The notes: a model not told the origin generated them from the sequence alone. Positions 50,665 through 60,426 are shown, counted from the first letter of the stretch. The stretch: DNA of 64,000 nt from Nocardia sp. BMG111209 (GCF_000381925.1 NZ_KB907308.1:1488001-1552000), one strand, 5' to 3'. Numbers and translations: made by a program.

Positions 50665-52176
50665 TTACTCTTTGCCCTCCTCGGCGAGCGGACGCTCGGC
50701 CAGCACCGGGAACTGCCCGGTGTAGCCGACCCGCTCGGCGGCCACGGCCTGCACCCGCTTGCGGGCGAAGAACCAGCCGATCACGAAGGCCGGGACCACC
50801 ACCACGACCATGGCGATCACCGCACCGCGCTGCACGTCGTCGTCGCTGGTGGCCATCAGCACCACCACGGCGGCCAGGAACAGCAGGGTGGCGATGCTGG
50901 TGTACGGCGCGCCGATCAGGCGGAACGAGGGACGCTCGACCCGTCCGGCGCGCGACCAGCGCCACAGCTGCAACTGGCAGACGATGATCGCGGTCCAGGC
51001 GGCGATGGTGCCCAGCGCCGACATGTTCAGGACGATCTCGAACGCCTTGTCCGGCACCATCGCGTTGAGGCCGACACCGAGCAGGGCAATGGTGCCGGTG
51101 GCGAGGATGCCGACGTACGGCACACCCGTGCTGGACATCCGCGAGGCGATCTTCGGCGCGCTGCCGTTCATCGACATCGAGCGCAGGATCCGGCCCGTGG
51201 AGTACAGGCCCGCGTTCAGGCTGGAGAACGCCGCGGTCAGCACCACCAGGTTCATGATCGAGCCGGCCCCGTGCAGTCCGAGCTTCGAGAAGAAGGTGAC
51301 GAACGGGCTCTCGCCGGACTTGAACACGGTGTACGGCAGCAGCAGGGCCAGCAGCACCAGCGAGCCGACGTAGAACAGCGCGATCCGGGCGATGACGGAG
51401 TTGATCGCCCGCGGCATGATCTTCTCCGGGTTCTCCGTCTCACCGGCCGCCGTGCCGACCAATTCCACTGCGGCGTAGGCGAATACGACACCGGTCGTGA
51501 CGGTCACCAGCGGCAGCAGCCCGGTCGGGAACAGCCCGCCGTGATGCGATATCACCGAGGGTCCGGTGACCTGGCCTTCCAGCTTGAACCGGCCCGCGAG
51601 GAACACCACGCCGATGACGAGGAAGGCCACCAGCGCGACGACCTTGATCAGCGCCGCCCAGAACTCCAGCTCGCCGAACCACTTCACCGAGATCAGGTTG
51701 ATGCTGACCACGATGGCCAGCGCGATCAACGCGATCACCCACTGCGGTATCACATGCGTCGCACCCCAGAAGTGCACGTAGGTGGCGATCGCGGTGATGT
51801 CGACGATGCCGGTCATGCACCAGTGGAAGAAGTACATCCACCCGACCGCGAAAGCCAGTTTCTCCCCGAAGAATTCGCGTGCGTAGGACACGAACGAGCC
51901 GGAGGACGGCCGGTGCAGCACCAACTCGCCGAGGGCCCGGAGTATGAAGAACACGAAGATGCCGCACACCGCGTACACGATGAACAGGCCAGGTCCCGCA
52001 CTGTGCAGCCGAGCGGCCGAGCCCAGGAACAGGCCGGTGCCGATCGCGCCGCCGATGGCGATCATTTGCAACTGCCGCGGACGCAGCGCCTTGTGGTAGC
52101 CCGCGTCCTCGGCGGCGAACGCGTCGGCCGGAGCCGCCGCCGCTGCGGTCGTGTCGGGGGGTCGAACTGTGGTCAT
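50665..52176 (-). CDS. ansP: APC-family amino acid permease, AnsP-like
   Basis: 503 residues with 12 predicted membrane helices. Family signatures are [16 protein letters not shown] in helix 1, [40 protein letters not shown], and the [13 protein letters not shown] loop. The segment [20 protein letters not shown] is most like L-asparagine/aspartate permeases of the AnsP type, so an acidic or amide amino acid is the likely substrate. Exact specificity is uncertain. It sits between pknG and NAD-glutamate dehydrogenase. Operator site 3 is 43 bp upstream, and a hairpin (52178-52194) overlaps the ribosome-binding region just before ATG 52176, so expression may be controlled at both levels. Confidence 0.88.
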   Translation of the reverse strand: MTTVRPPDTTAAAAAPADAFAAEDAGYHKALRPRQLQMIAIGGAIGTGLFLGSAARLHSAGPGLFIVYAVCGIFVFFILRALGELVLHRPSSGSFVSYAREFFGEKLAFAVGWMYFFHWCMTGIVDITAIATYVHFWGATHVIPQWVIALIALAIVVSINLISVKWFGELEFWAALIKVVALVAFLVIGVVFLAGRFKLEGQVTGPSVISHHGGLFPTGLLPLVTVTTGVVFAYAAVELVGTAAGETENPEKIMPRAINSVIARIALFYVGSLVLLALLLPYTVFKSGESPFVTFFSKLGLHGAGSIMNLVVLTAAFSSLNAGLYSTGRILRSMSMNGSAPKIASRMSSTGVPYVGILATGTIALLGVGLNAMVPDKAFEIVLNMSALGTIAAWTAIIVCQLQLWRWSRAGRVERPSFRLIGAPYTSIATLLFLAAVVVLMATSDDDVQRGAVIAMVVVVVPAFVIGWFFARKRVQAVAAERVGYTGQFPVLAERPLAEEGKE

Positions 52177-52177
52177 G

Positions 52178-52194
52178 ACGTGAACCTTTCACGT
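52178..52194 (-). promoter_or_regulatory. Hairpin/inverted repeat over the permease ribosome-binding site
   Basis: ACGTGAA-cct-TTCACGT, a 7-bp perfect inverted repeat one base upstream of the permease ATG. In the mRNA the loop is AGG, part of the only Shine-Dalgarno-like sequence (AAAGG). It could be an RNA hairpin that limits initiation or a DNA operator. It resembles Rex sites (TGTGAA-N4-TTCACA) but has a 3-bp spacer, so I do not assign it. Confidence 0.45.
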
Positions 52195-52219
52195 GACGGC
52201 GATCATATCTGTCATGAAT

Positions 52220-52239
52220 GTACCGTCAAACAACGGCAC
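52220..52239. promoter_or_regulatory. 20-bp operator-like palindrome, site 3
   Basis: GTACCGTCAAACAACGGCAC, flanked by AAT and ATT so that the symmetry extends to 26 bp. It lies 43 bp before the permease start and is the most symmetric copy. Confidence 0.8.
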
Positions 52240-52320
52240 ATTCAATACCGGGCCACAAACGAAACACGCTGGAAACGTGCAGGTGGAGTATCCCCGTGAC
52301 CGGGAACTCAGTCATTGATG

Positions 52321-52340
52321 GTGCCGATGAATAGCGGTAC
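52321..52340. promoter_or_regulatory. 20-bp operator-like palindrome, site 5
   Basis: GTGCCGATGAATAGCGGTAC, the same motif as sites 1-4 in the opposite strand orientation, 66 bp before the SPFH/zinc-ribbon gene on the plus strand. Sites 2-5 all read GTGCCG…CGGTAC in the direction of the gene they precede. Confidence 0.75.
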
Positions 52341-52406
52341 GCTCGCCCGGTTACGGGTCGGCCGCGCCGGGTGCGACGGTGGGGCCGCACGACGAGGGAG
52401 GCGCGC

Positions 52407-53447
52407 ATGGCCTGGTTCGAGCGGGAGTTCATCGCCGTTCCCGACGAGCGCAAACATCAGTTGATCTACAAGTGGCCGGATCAGAATCTGCGCCGCTACA
52501 GCCGCGCTCAGGTCGACGCGGACCAGCTGGCGCTGTTCGTGAAGTCCGGCCGGGTGATGGCCAGTATGGGACCGGGCCGGCATCGCATCGATGCCGAGGA
52601 GCTCCCGGTCCTCGGCGCCCTGGTCGACGGCCTCACCGGCGGCAACTTCTATCGCGCCGAACTGTATTTCGTCTCCACCCGCGAGTTCCCGGGCGTCAAG
52701 TTCGGCGGGCGGCTGGCCGACATCACCGATCCGGCCAGCGAGCAGGTGGTGACGTTGCGGGTGTTCGGCGAATTCGCCCTCGCCGTGCGCGATCCCGAGC
52801 AACTGATCGCGACGCTGACCGGCACCACCGATCTGGCCGACCCCGGCGCCCTCCAGTCCTGGGCCGCCGAGATGCTGATGAAGTCGATGAAAGTGGCCGT
52901 CACCCAAGGCATCTCGAAGGGTGACTGGCAGGTGCTGGGCCTGGCCGGATTCCTGGCGCCGATCGAGGCGGCGGTGTTGCAGCAGACCAACATCACGCTC
53001 TACGAGTACGGGCTGCGCATCCCGCGGATGGGCAACTTCGACATCACCCTGGCCCCCGAGGATTCCGACCGGCTCAAGCGGCTGGCCAAGGATGTCACCT
53101 ACATTCGGCTCGCCGGTGGGTTCCAGCCCTATGCCGCGGGCGAATTGGCGCTCGGCGCGGGACAGGGGCTGGCGCACGGCGGCGGGGCCGCGGCACCCGG
53201 ATTCCTCGGCGCCGCACTGGGTTTGAACGCGATCCAGCCGCAGGTGCAGAGCACGGCGCCCGCACCGGCCGGCGGGGCGGTGTGCGGCGGTTGCCGCACC
53301 ACCAATCCGCCGGGCGCCAAATTCTGTATGCACTGCGGTAATTCGCTGCTCGCCGCGCTGCCCCGGCACTGCACCGACTGCGGCGCGGAACTCTCGGCCG
53401 GCGCCCGATTCTGCGGCAACTGCGGCACTCCCGCGACGCCGCGCTGA
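52407..53447 (+). CDS. SPFH/virion-core-like protein with C-terminal double zinc ribbon
   Basis: 346 residues from ATG 52407, with GGGAGG 5 bases upstream. The N-terminal two thirds (MAWFEREFIAVPDERKHQLI, FVSTREFPGVKFGGRL, LRVFGEFALAVRDPEQLI, YEYGLRIPRMGNFDITL) match the bacterial SPFH/Band-7-type 'virion core protein' family (YdjI-like). The C-terminus has two zinc ribbons: CGGCRTTNPPGAKFCMHCG and CTDCGAELSAGARFCGNCG, each with four Cys. These proteins are thought to form membrane-associated scaffolds; the role here is unknown. Operator site 5 is upstream, and two strong terminators follow. Confidence 0.88.
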   Translation: MAWFEREFIAVPDERKHQLIYKWPDQNLRRYSRAQVDADQLALFVKSGRVMASMGPGRHRIDAEELPVLGALVDGLTGGNFYRAELYFVSTREFPGVKFGGRLADITDPASEQVVTLRVFGEFALAVRDPEQLIATLTGTTDLADPGALQSWAAEMLMKSMKVAVTQGISKGDWQVLGLAGFLAPIEAAVLQQTNITLYEYGLRIPRMGNFDITLAPEDSDRLKRLAKDVTYIRLAGGFQPYAAGELALGAGQGLAHGGGAAAPGFLGAALGLNAIQPQVQSTAPAPAGGAVCGGCRTTNPPGAKFCMHCGNSLLAALPRHCTDCGAELSAGARFCGNCGTPATPR

Positions 53448-53452
53448 AACCA

Positions 53453-53490
53453 CCACCGCACCCGGCCTTCCCCTCGGCCGGGTGCGGTGG
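53453..53490 (+). terminator. Terminator hairpin after the SPFH gene
   Basis: A perfect 15-bp stem (53453-53467 with 53476-53490) and 8-base loop, beginning 5 bases after the stop. Confidence 0.8.
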
Positions 53491-53494
53491 ACCT

Positions 53495-53528
53495 CGGCCC
53501 GGGTGACCGATCGCGGTCACCCGGGCCG
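53495..53528. terminator. Second terminator hairpin, probably for glutamate dehydrogenase
   Basis: A perfect 15-bp stem (53495-53509 with 53514-53528) and 4-base loop ATCG, 12 bases beyond the stop of the glutamate dehydrogenase gene. It serves convergent transcription from the other side. Confidence 0.8.
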
Positions 53529-53540
53529 AATGCCGTCCGG

Positions 53541-56500
53541 TCAGATCACCGTGGCCTCGGCGCCGCCGGCCATGCCGCGCACCTGCCGGGCCGCCACCGA
53601 CAGGGTCGCCAGATCGTAGTGCTCGAGCGCGAAGATCTGGGCCAGCGCGGCCCGGGAGCGCGCCAGCCGCGAGCGGCTGATCGACTCCCAGTAGGCGATC
53701 TTCTCGGCCGCCGATTCCCCGGAATCGGTGGCGGACAACACGTCCAGGGTCAGCGAGCGCAGCGATCCGTACAGATCGTCGCGGACCGCGAGCCGGGCCA
53801 GGGTGTGCCACCGGTCGCCGTGTTCCACCTCGTCGGCGGCGTCGACCAGCCGCTGGATCTCGAAGTGCCCGTCGAGCGCGAAGTACAGATCCGCCACCTC
53901 GGCGGCGTCGCGATCGGCGATCTCGGCGAGGTCCAGCACGTCCAGGAGGACGGATCGGTGCAGCAGTCCGGCGACCGCACCGGCCAGCGCCTCGGGTGCG
54001 CCGCGGCGGATCCAGTCGGCGCAACGGCGTTGCGCGTCACCGCGTTCGGCGGGTACCCGGCCGGCCAGTGCCCGCACGCCGGCGCGGTAGCGGGCGATAT
54101 CGGCGCCGACCGCGATCGGCTGCGGCCGGTTGGCGAGCAGCCAGCGCGACGTGCGGTCGAGCGTGCGGATCGTCTCGGCCTCCAGCGCGTAGCGCGCCGC
54201 GGCGGGCATCGGTGTGGTCCGGATGCGCGACCACAGCTCGCGCAGATCGTGGATCTCGGCCGTGGCGGTGAAGGCCCGCACCACATCCGCGGTGTCGGCG
54301 CCGGTGTCCTCGGCCAGCCGGAAGGCGAAGGTGATACCGCCGTGGTCGACCAGATCGTTGATCACCGAGGTCGCCGCGATCTGGCGGCGCAGCGGGTGCC
54401 GGTCGATCCCGGCGGCGAACCGATCCCGCAGCGGCACCGGGAAATATCCGGTCGGCACCCCGGCGAAGGCGGTGCCGTCGAGCAGATCCCCGGTGAGCAG
54501 GTCGGCCTTCAGCGCCAGCTTCACATGCGCCAGGATCGTGCTCAATTCCGGTGAGGTGAGCCCGGTTCCGGCCGCGATGCGGCGCTCCAGCTCGGCGTCG
54601 GCGGGCAGGGCCTCCAGCCGCCGGTCCAGGCCGTGGCGCTGTTCCAGTTCGTTGAGCACCCGGCGGTACACCGGGGCCTGTTCCACCGCGCCGGCCCGGG
54701 ACAGGCCGAGCCGGTGGTTCTGGGAGATGTTGTCGCGCAACACGAGTCCGGCGACCTCGTCGGTCATCGAGGCCAGCAGGCCGGTCCGTTCGATCGCGGG
54801 CAGCTCGTCGGCGGCCACCGCGCCGTCGAGCAGGATCTTGATGTTGACCTCGTGGTCGGAGCAGTCGACACCGGCGGAGTTGTCGATGGCGTCGGTGTTG
54901 CACTTGCCGCCGTGCGCGCAGAACTCGATGCGGCCCAGGGGCGTCACCCCCAGGTTGCCGCCCTCGCCGATGACCCGGACCCGCAGTTGATCGGCGTTCA
55001 CCCGGACCGCGTCGTTGGACTTGTCGCCGACGTCGGCGTTGGTCTCGGCGTTCGCCTTGATGTAGGTGCCGATGCCGCCGTTCCAGAACAGGTCCGCCGG
55101 GGCCAGGAGAATGGCCCGGATCAGTTCCGGCGGTGCGAGTTCGGTGATGTGGCCGGGCAGATCGAGGACGGCCCGCAGTTCGCGGCTCACCGGGATCGAC
55201 TTGGCGGTGCGCGGCCAGACGCCGCCGCCCGCGCTGATCAGGGACGTGTCGTAGTCCGCCCACGAGGACCGCGGCAACTCGAACATCCGCTGCCGCTCCC
55301 GGAACGAACTCTCCGCCACCGGATCCGGATCCACGAAGATATGCCGGTGGTCGAACGCGGCCACCAGGCGGATGTGCTCGGACAACAGCATGCCGTTGCC
55401 GAACACGTCGCCGGACATGTCCCCCACACCCACCACCGTGAAGTCCGCGGACTGGGTGTCGACACCCAACTCGGCGAAATGCCGCTTCACGCTCTCCCAC
55501 GCACCACGCGCGGTGATCCCCATCGCCTTGTGGTCGTAGCCGATCGAGCCGCCCGACGCGAAGGCATCGCCGAGCCAGAAACCGTACTGTCCCGCAACAT
55601 CATTGGCGATATCCGAGAACGTCGCGGTGCCCTTGTCGGCCGCGACCACCAGATAGGTGTCGTCGGCGTCGCGGCGCACCACGCGCGGCGGCGGCACTGT
55701 CTGCCCCGTCGTGCGATCGATGTTGTCGGTGAGGTCGAGCAGTCCGGAGATGAAGGTGCGGTAGCAGGCGATGCCCTCCGCCTGTAGTGCCTGCCGATCG
55801 GCGACCGGATCACCGGTCGGCGCAGGGGGCTGCTTCACCACGAAACCACCCTTCGCACCCACCGGCACGATCACCGCATTCTTCACCGCCTGCGCCTTCA
55901 CCAAACCCAGAATCTCCGTCCGGAAATCCTCCAACCGATCCGACCACCGCAACCCACCACGCGCCACCGCACCGAACCGCAGATGCACACCCTCCACCCG
56001 CGGCGAATACACGAAAATCTCGAACTGCGGACGCGGACGCGGCAATTCGGCGATCTGCCGCGGATCGAACTTGAAGGACAGGTATTCCGGCGGATTCCCG
56101 GCGGCGTCGCGCCGGAAGTAGTTGGTGCGCAGGGTCGCGGCGATCAGGCCGTGCACCGCGCGCAGGATCCGGTCGGCGTCCAGGCCGACCACCGCGTCGA
56201 TCTCGGCGGCCACCTGTTCCGACAGCGCTTGCGCCGACTCGGCGGCCCGCTGCGGGTCCGCGTCCGGATCGAACTGCGCGGCGAACAGGTCGGCGAACGA
56301 GCGGGCCACCGCCGCGTGGGCGAGCAGCACCCGGGTGACGGTCGCACCGGCGTAGGTGAATCCGGCCTGCCGCAGATATTTCACGTAGGCCCGCAGGATC
56401 GCGATCCGATCCCAGGACAGCCCGGCGCACAGCACCAGTTCGTTGAGCCCGTCGATCTCGGTGCGGCCGAACCACATCGCCTGGAACGCGGCCGAAAATA

Positions 56501-58382
56501 GCTGTCGCACATCGCTTTCGGCCGCCTCGTCGGCAGCCGGCGCGGCGGGCAGCCGCAGGCCGAAATCGTAGATCCAGCGCGGGATGCCGTCGGGCTGGCC
56601 GATCCGGTACGGCCGCTCGTCCACCACTTCCACACCGAGGCTGTGCAGGACCGGCAGCACCCGGCTCAGCGAGACCTCGGCGCCGGCCACGTACAGCGTG
56701 AACCGCCGGCGGTCGGCCGGATCACCGGGCAGGCGGTGCAGATCGGTATCGATCTCGCCCACGGCCAGCCGGTGCAGCCGCACGGCGTCGGCCAGCCCCC
56801 GGTCCGGCTCGTGCTCCTGCTGATAGCCGAGCGGGAAACCGTCGGCGTACTGCCGCATCATCGACGCGGACAGCGCCCCGGACGCGGTGCGGCGGGCGCG
56901 GTCGACGAAGCGGTCCACCCAGGTGGTGACGGCGCCGAACAGCTCGCCCTGCAACCGATCCCGGCGGGCCTCGGAGACGTCGGCCGGACCGGCGCCGGGC
57001 AGCCGGTGCACCGTGAACAGCAGTGCGGCCAGGTCGGAATCGGTGACCCGGGCCGAGTAGGTGACCTGCTCGCCGTCGAATTCGGCGAGCAGGATGTCCT
57101 GCATGCGCCGCCGGGTCTCGGTCGAGTACCGGTCCCGCGGCAGATACACCAGGCAGTACACCGCACCGGTGCGCGCGTCCCGGCGCAGGAACAGCCGGAT
57201 CCCGCGTGAGCGACCGAGATTCATCACCGCCGTGACGGTGTCGGACAACCGGCGCGCATCCGCGGCGAACAGCTCGCTGCGCGGAAAGGTCTGCAGCAGT
57301 TCGAGTATCGCCTGCCCGGAGAACGAATCGAGGTCGACTCCGGCCGCCTCGATGACCTGCCGCACCCGGCGCGAGATGACCGGGATGTCGAGGATGTCCT
57401 CGTGCTGTCCGGTCACGGTCAGCGCGCCGATGAACACGTGCCGGCCGCGCACCCGGCCGTGGTCGTCGGAATCCGTTGTCGTGGCATTGGTTTCGAGATC
57501 GGCGACCCCGATCGCGTACAGCTCGGACGAGACGGGCAGCGCCGACTCCCCCGCCGCGGTCATCCGCAGCACCGGGCGTTGCTCACCCAGCGCCGGGATC
57601 GCGACGCCGGCCGCCGGATCGCGCAGCACCCCGAGACCGGTACCGGGCACCTGCCAGGCGCCGGTGTCGTCGGTCGCGTCCGCCGGACGGCAGTAGTAGC
57701 CGTAGCCGAGCACGGTGAAATGCCCGCCGGCCAGCCAGCGCAGCAGCCGCGCGGATTCGGGCAGTTCGGCGCCCGCCGCGGTACCGGCGGTATCGAGCCG
57801 ATCGGCCACCGAGCCGAACGCCGCGAGCATCGCGGAGGTGTCGTCGGCGACACCCCGGACCGACTCCAGGACGCCGGCCAGCTCGCGTTCCAGGTCGGCG
57901 GCCACCGTACCGGCCGGCCAGCCGCCCAGCTGGACGTGCATCCAGGACTCCCGGACGGTGCGCGTGCCGGTGGACCGGCTCGCCGCCGCGGGCCGCCGCT
58001 CGTCGCCGAGCACCACCGCCCGCAGCCGGCCCCGCGCCGCGCGCGCCACGTCGAAGACGGGGTGCACCACGTCGGCGACGGCCAGGCCGCGCCGGCGCAG
58101 GGTGGCCGTCACCGCGTCGACCAGCAGCGGCATATCGTCGTTGATGATCTGGACCGCGGCGTCGAGGCCACTGCCGTCGCCGGGCGCGTACACCCGGACC
58201 GCGGCCGTGCCCGGCTCCCGCAGTTGCGCCAGATCCCGGTGCGCCGCGAAGATCTCGGCCGCGCGGCCGGTGATCGCGGGCGCCGCCCCGGGCCGGATAC
58301 CGCGGAAGTAGGCCGCCTCCAGATCGGTGGGATCGTCGCGGAACACGGTCCCTGTCGTCGAGTGCCCAGTGCCTGCAACCAT
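53541..58382 (-). CDS. gdh: NAD-dependent glutamate dehydrogenase, 180-kDa class
   Basis: 1,613 residues, close to the 1,624 of the mycobacterial enzyme. The catalytic core has GGLRWSDRLEDFRTEILGLV followed by KAQAVKNAVIVPVGAKGGFV (about residues 803-850, substrate and catalytic Lys). The NAD-domain segment GDMSGDVFGNGMLLSEHIRL and HIFVDPDP lie near 980-1020. Long N- and C-terminal helical regions (ACT-like and regulatory) are typical of the class. The reaction is L-glutamate + NAD+ to 2-oxoglutarate + NH4+. In mycobacteria it is inhibited by unphosphorylated GarA, the target of PknG, whose gene is 3 kb away. Start ATG 58382 is preceded by GGAAGGTG. Operator site 4 lies 57 bp upstream. Confidence 0.95.
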   Translation of the reverse strand: MVAGTGHSTTGTVFRDDPTDLEAAYFRGIRPGAAPAITGRAAEIFAAHRDLAQLREPGTAAVRVYAPGDGSGLDAAVQIINDDMPLLVDAVTATLRRRGLAVADVVHPVFDVARAARGRLRAVVLGDERRPAAASRSTGTRTVRESWMHVQLGGWPAGTVAADLERELAGVLESVRGVADDTSAMLAAFGSVADRLDTAGTAAGAELPESARLLRWLAGGHFTVLGYGYYCRPADATDDTGAWQVPGTGLGVLRDPAAGVAIPALGEQRPVLRMTAAGESALPVSSELYAIGVADLETNATTTDSDDHGRVRGRHVFIGALTVTGQHEDILDIPVISRRVRQVIEAAGVDLDSFSGQAILELLQTFPRSELFAADARRLSDTVTAVMNLGRSRGIRLFLRRDARTGAVYCLVYLPRDRYSTETRRRMQDILLAEFDGEQVTYSARVTDSDLAALLFTVHRLPGAGPADVSEARRDRLQGELFGAVTTWVDRFVDRARRTASGALSASMMRQYADGFPLGYQQEHEPDRGLADAVRLHRLAVGEIDTDLHRLPGDPADRRRFTLYVAGAEVSLSRVLPVLHSLGVEVVDERPYRIGQPDGIPRWIYDFGLRLPAAPAADEAAESDVRQLFSAAFQAMWFGRTEIDGLNELVLCAGLSWDRIAILRAYVKYLRQAGFTYAGATVTRVLLAHAAVARSFADLFAAQFDPDADPQRAAESAQALSEQVAAEIDAVVGLDADRILRAVHGLIAATLRTNYFRRDAAGNPPEYLSFKFDPRQIAELPRPRPQFEIFVYSPRVEGVHLRFGAVARGGLRWSDRLEDFRTEILGLVKAQAVKNAVIVPVGAKGGFVVKQPPAPTGDPVADRQALQAEGIACYRTFISGLLDLTDNIDRTTGQTVPPPRVVRRDADDTYLVVAADKGTATFSDIANDVAGQYGFWLGDAFASGGSIGYDHKAMGITARGAWESVKRHFAELGVDTQSADFTVVGVGDMSGDVFGNGMLLSEHIRLVAAFDHRHIFVDPDPVAESSFRERQRMFELPRSSWADYDTSLISAGGGVWPRTAKSIPVSRELRAVLDLPGHITELAPPELIRAILLAPADLFWNGGIGTYIKANAETNADVGDKSNDAVRVNADQLRVRVIGEGGNLGVTPLGRIEFCAHGGKCNTDAIDNSAGVDCSDHEVNIKILLDGAVAADELPAIERTGLLASMTDEVAGLVLRDNISQNHRLGLSRAGAVEQAPVYRRVLNELEQRHGLDRRLEALPADAELERRIAAGTGLTSPELSTILAHVKLALKADLLTGDLLDGTAFAGVPTGYFPVPLRDRFAAGIDRHPLRRQIAATSVINDLVDHGGITFAFRLAEDTGADTADVVRAFTATAEIHDLRELWSRIRTTPMPAAARYALEAETIRTLDRTSRWLLANRPQPIAVGADIARYRAGVRALAGRVPAERGDAQRRCADWIRRGAPEALAGAVAGLLHRSVLLDVLDLAEIADRDAAEVADLYFALDGHFEIQRLVDAADEVEHGDRWHTLARLAVRDDLYGSLRSLTLDVLSATDSGESAAEKIAYWESISRSRLARSRAALAQIFALEHYDLATLSVAARQVRGMAGGAEATVI

Positions 58383-58439
58383 CGATCCACACCTTCCCGA
58401 GTGCCGGAACCTTCGCGTTCCAATGCTACAACGACTAAC

Positions 58440-58459
58440 GTACCGTTGTTTAGCGGCGC
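58440..58459. promoter_or_regulatory. 20-bp operator-like palindrome, site 4
   Basis: GTACCGTTGTTTAGCGGCGC, 57 bp before the glutamate dehydrogenase start. One change (GCGC for GCAC) from the common right half, with outer AAC and ATT continuing the symmetry. Confidence 0.75.
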
Positions 58460-58519
58460 ATTAAAAGTGGGCAGCATCACTGGCGGGAATACGGGATCAT
58501 CGCGCCGCGGTGGGCAGGA

Positions 58520-59314
58520 TCACTGCACCAGACCGGTGCGGTTCAGGAAGGTCTGCGCCGCGGCACGGCCGCTGAACGTCGTGGTCTCGATGCGGATCCC
58601 GGTGCGGGCGTCGGCATATCGGACGGTGGCCGAGGGGCCGATGCCGACGAAGACGGTGCCGTCGGCGAGCACCACGCCCCCACCGGCGCGCCAGGCGGCG
58701 ACGGTCGCGGACAACTGGTCCGGACGCTGCACCTGCAGGCTGAAACTCAGCTCCTGGCCGCCGGTCAGCGCGCCGGCCAGCAGCGCACTGGTCGCCGGGA
58801 TCGTGCACCGGTCCCCGGCGCCACCACCGGGCAGCGCCGCGCACGAGGCCGCCGTGTGCAGTGCGGCGGGTAACGCCTCCGCCGCCGAAACCTGGCCTAC
58901 CACCGGCATATCCAGCGACGAGCAGCCCCGGATCAGCAGCAGGGCCGCCACCAGCAGCACGGCCAGGACGACCGCGACCGCGGGCCAGCCCAGGTTCTCC
59001 AGCCGGCGCTCGATCAGCGCCTCGAGCCGGTTGCCGGGCGCCGGATCCGCCTTGTCGGCCGACTTCTCCTGCGGTGCCAGTGAATGCGCCAGCATGCCGG
59101 CCTCGCGGGCCAACCGGCTCGCCCCGGCGGCCCCGGCCTCGCGCGGTATGCGGCGGACGTCCTCGGCCTCGCGGGCGACGGCCGCCGCGTCCCGGATCCC
59201 GGTGGCGGCCTCGCGGACGAGGGTCGCGGCCAGCGGCGCACCGCAATGCGCGCACCGCGATTCGGCACTCCCGTTGCGATGTGCGCAGTACTGGCAGATC
59301 AATTCGCCGATCAT
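58520..59314 (-). CDS. Zinc-ribbon membrane protein
   Basis: 264 residues. An N-terminal zinc ribbon (CQYC at 7-10, CAHC at 21-24) precedes an Arg/Ala/Glu-rich helical stretch, one transmembrane helix (AVAVVLAVLLVAALLLIRGC, about 111-130), and an external domain of about 130 residues with two Cys and no named fold. The ATG overlaps the TGA of the upstream gene by one base (TGATG at 59312-59316), so the two are translationally coupled. The layout (cytoplasmic zinc ribbon, single helix, outer domain) suggests a membrane-anchored sensor or scaffold. It is downstream of the ESX genes on the same strand, but a role in secretion is not shown. Confidence 0.75.
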   Translation of the reverse strand: MIGELICQYCAHRNGSAESRCAHCGAPLAATLVREAATGIRDAAAVAREAEDVRRIPREAGAAGASRLAREAGMLAHSLAPQEKSADKADPAPGNRLEALIERRLENLGWPAVAVVLAVLLVAALLLIRGCSSLDMPVVGQVSAAEALPAALHTAASCAALPGGGAGDRCTIPATSALLAGALTGGQELSFSLQVQRPDQLSATVAAWRAGGGVVLADGTVFVGIGPSATVRYADARTGIRIETTTFSGRAAAQTFLNRTGLVQ

Positions 59315-60426
59315 CAGTGTCCCGTGATCACGATCGAGGAGATGGCGACGGTGTTGGCGGTGGGGTCACCCTTCGACTCCAGCACGGTCAGCACCACCTT
59401 GGAGGCGGTCAGCGGCGAGCTCATCTTGGTGACCACCAGACCGCGCTGATCCAGCGTCTGCTGGGTGTACACGGTGTTGGACGCGTCGTTGAACTTGTAC
59501 GAAACCCGGCTCGCCGTACGATATTTCGTCCACTGGTCGACACCGTCGGTGCCGACGCTGTCCCAGCCCGGCACGATCCCGATCGAGTCGATCTGGTAGG
59601 TGCGGCCCAGGTCGATGGTCAGCACCTGCCCGTCGACCTTGAAGGCCCGCACACACGACCAGGCCTTGCCCTGACCCGCGAACGCGTCCATCCCGGGAGT
59701 GCTGCCCGGTGGGCAGTGCGCCGTGGCGGACTTCGCCGTGAGCGCCGAGGAGGCCACGGAGGTCGGCGCGGGCGCCGCCGACGACGGAGCCTGTGCCGCA
59801 CCGGAAGTGGCGATGTAGACCGGACCGGAGGGTTGCGAGCCGCCGCCGGAGGTGGTGACGAGCGCGATGATGAAGGCCACCGCCACCACCGCCACGAGAA
59901 TCAGGGCGACCTTCGGCCGGCGGAGTCGGGCGATGAGCACCTGTCCGGTCCCGGGGGCCGCCGTGGACCGATTCGCCGCCGCCGGATCGGGTTTCGGCGG
60001 ATCCGCCGGCTCCGCCTCCGCCGGGGACGTCGCACCGTAACGCTGCGAGAACTCGGTCCCGAGGTTCATCGCCGAACTGCCGTTGTCCGGCGTGGTTCCG
60101 TTGAGCAACGCCAGGATTCGCTCGCTCGCCTTCGGGCCGTCCGGCGCGCGCGGCGACAACAGCGCGTTCGCCGCGTCCGGATCGATCACCGGCTCGCCGG
60201 ACACCGGTGCGGCGAACAGCGGACCGGAGGTCTCGCCGGAACCTCCCGGCGGGACCGCCGCGGGCCTCGAACCGGGAGCGACCACCGCACCGGAGGCCGG
60301 ACGGGAACCCGGGCCGGAGACCGGGTCGGGCACCCCCGTGGGCCCCAGGGCGGGATCGGACAACAGCGCGTCCAGGACCACGTCCCGGTGGCGGAGAAAA
60401 ACGTCTCCCGACGCGTCGGCGGGCAT
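59314..60426 (-). CDS. Membrane protein with discoidin/NADase-type glycan-binding-like outer domain
   Basis: 370 residues from ATG 60426; a TTG at 60456 is an alternative and neither has a convincing ribosome-binding site. The N-terminal 190 residues are Pro/Ala/Gly-rich and partly disordered, with a short helical segment KASERILALLNG. A single membrane helix (VALILVAVVAVAFIIALVTT) is followed by a Ser/Ala-rich stalk. The C-terminal domain resembles F5/8-type C (discoidin) folds: LTIDLGRTYQIDSIGIVPGW, VSYKFNDASNTVYTQQTL and KVVLTVLESKGDP. Such domains bind surface glycans. It is coupled by overlap to the zinc-ribbon protein and lies 82 bases after the EspR-like gene. Confidence 0.72.
   Translation of the reverse strand: MPADASGDVFLRHRDVVLDALLSDPALGPTGVPDPVSGPGSRPASGAVVAPGSRPAAVPPGGSGETSGPLFAAPVSGEPVIDPDAANALLSPRAPDGPKASERILALLNGTTPDNGSSAMNLGTEFSQRYGATSPAEAEPADPPKPDPAAANRSTAAPGTGQVLIARLRRPKVALILVAVVAVAFIIALVTTSGGGSQPSGPVYIATSGAAQAPSSAAPAPTSVASSALTAKSATAHCPPGSTPGMDAFAGQGKAWSCVRAFKVDGQVLTIDLGRTYQIDSIGIVPGWDSVGTDGVDQWTKYRTASRVSYKFNDASNTVYTQQTLDQRGLVVTKMSSPLTASKVVLTVLESKGDPTANTVAISSIVITGH

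Noticed and set aside
52178..52194. Rex redox-sensor operator
   Set aside because: GTGAA/TTCAC halves are present but the spacer is 3 bp instead of 4, and the site overlaps the ribosome-binding region, so an RNA hairpin is equally likely.
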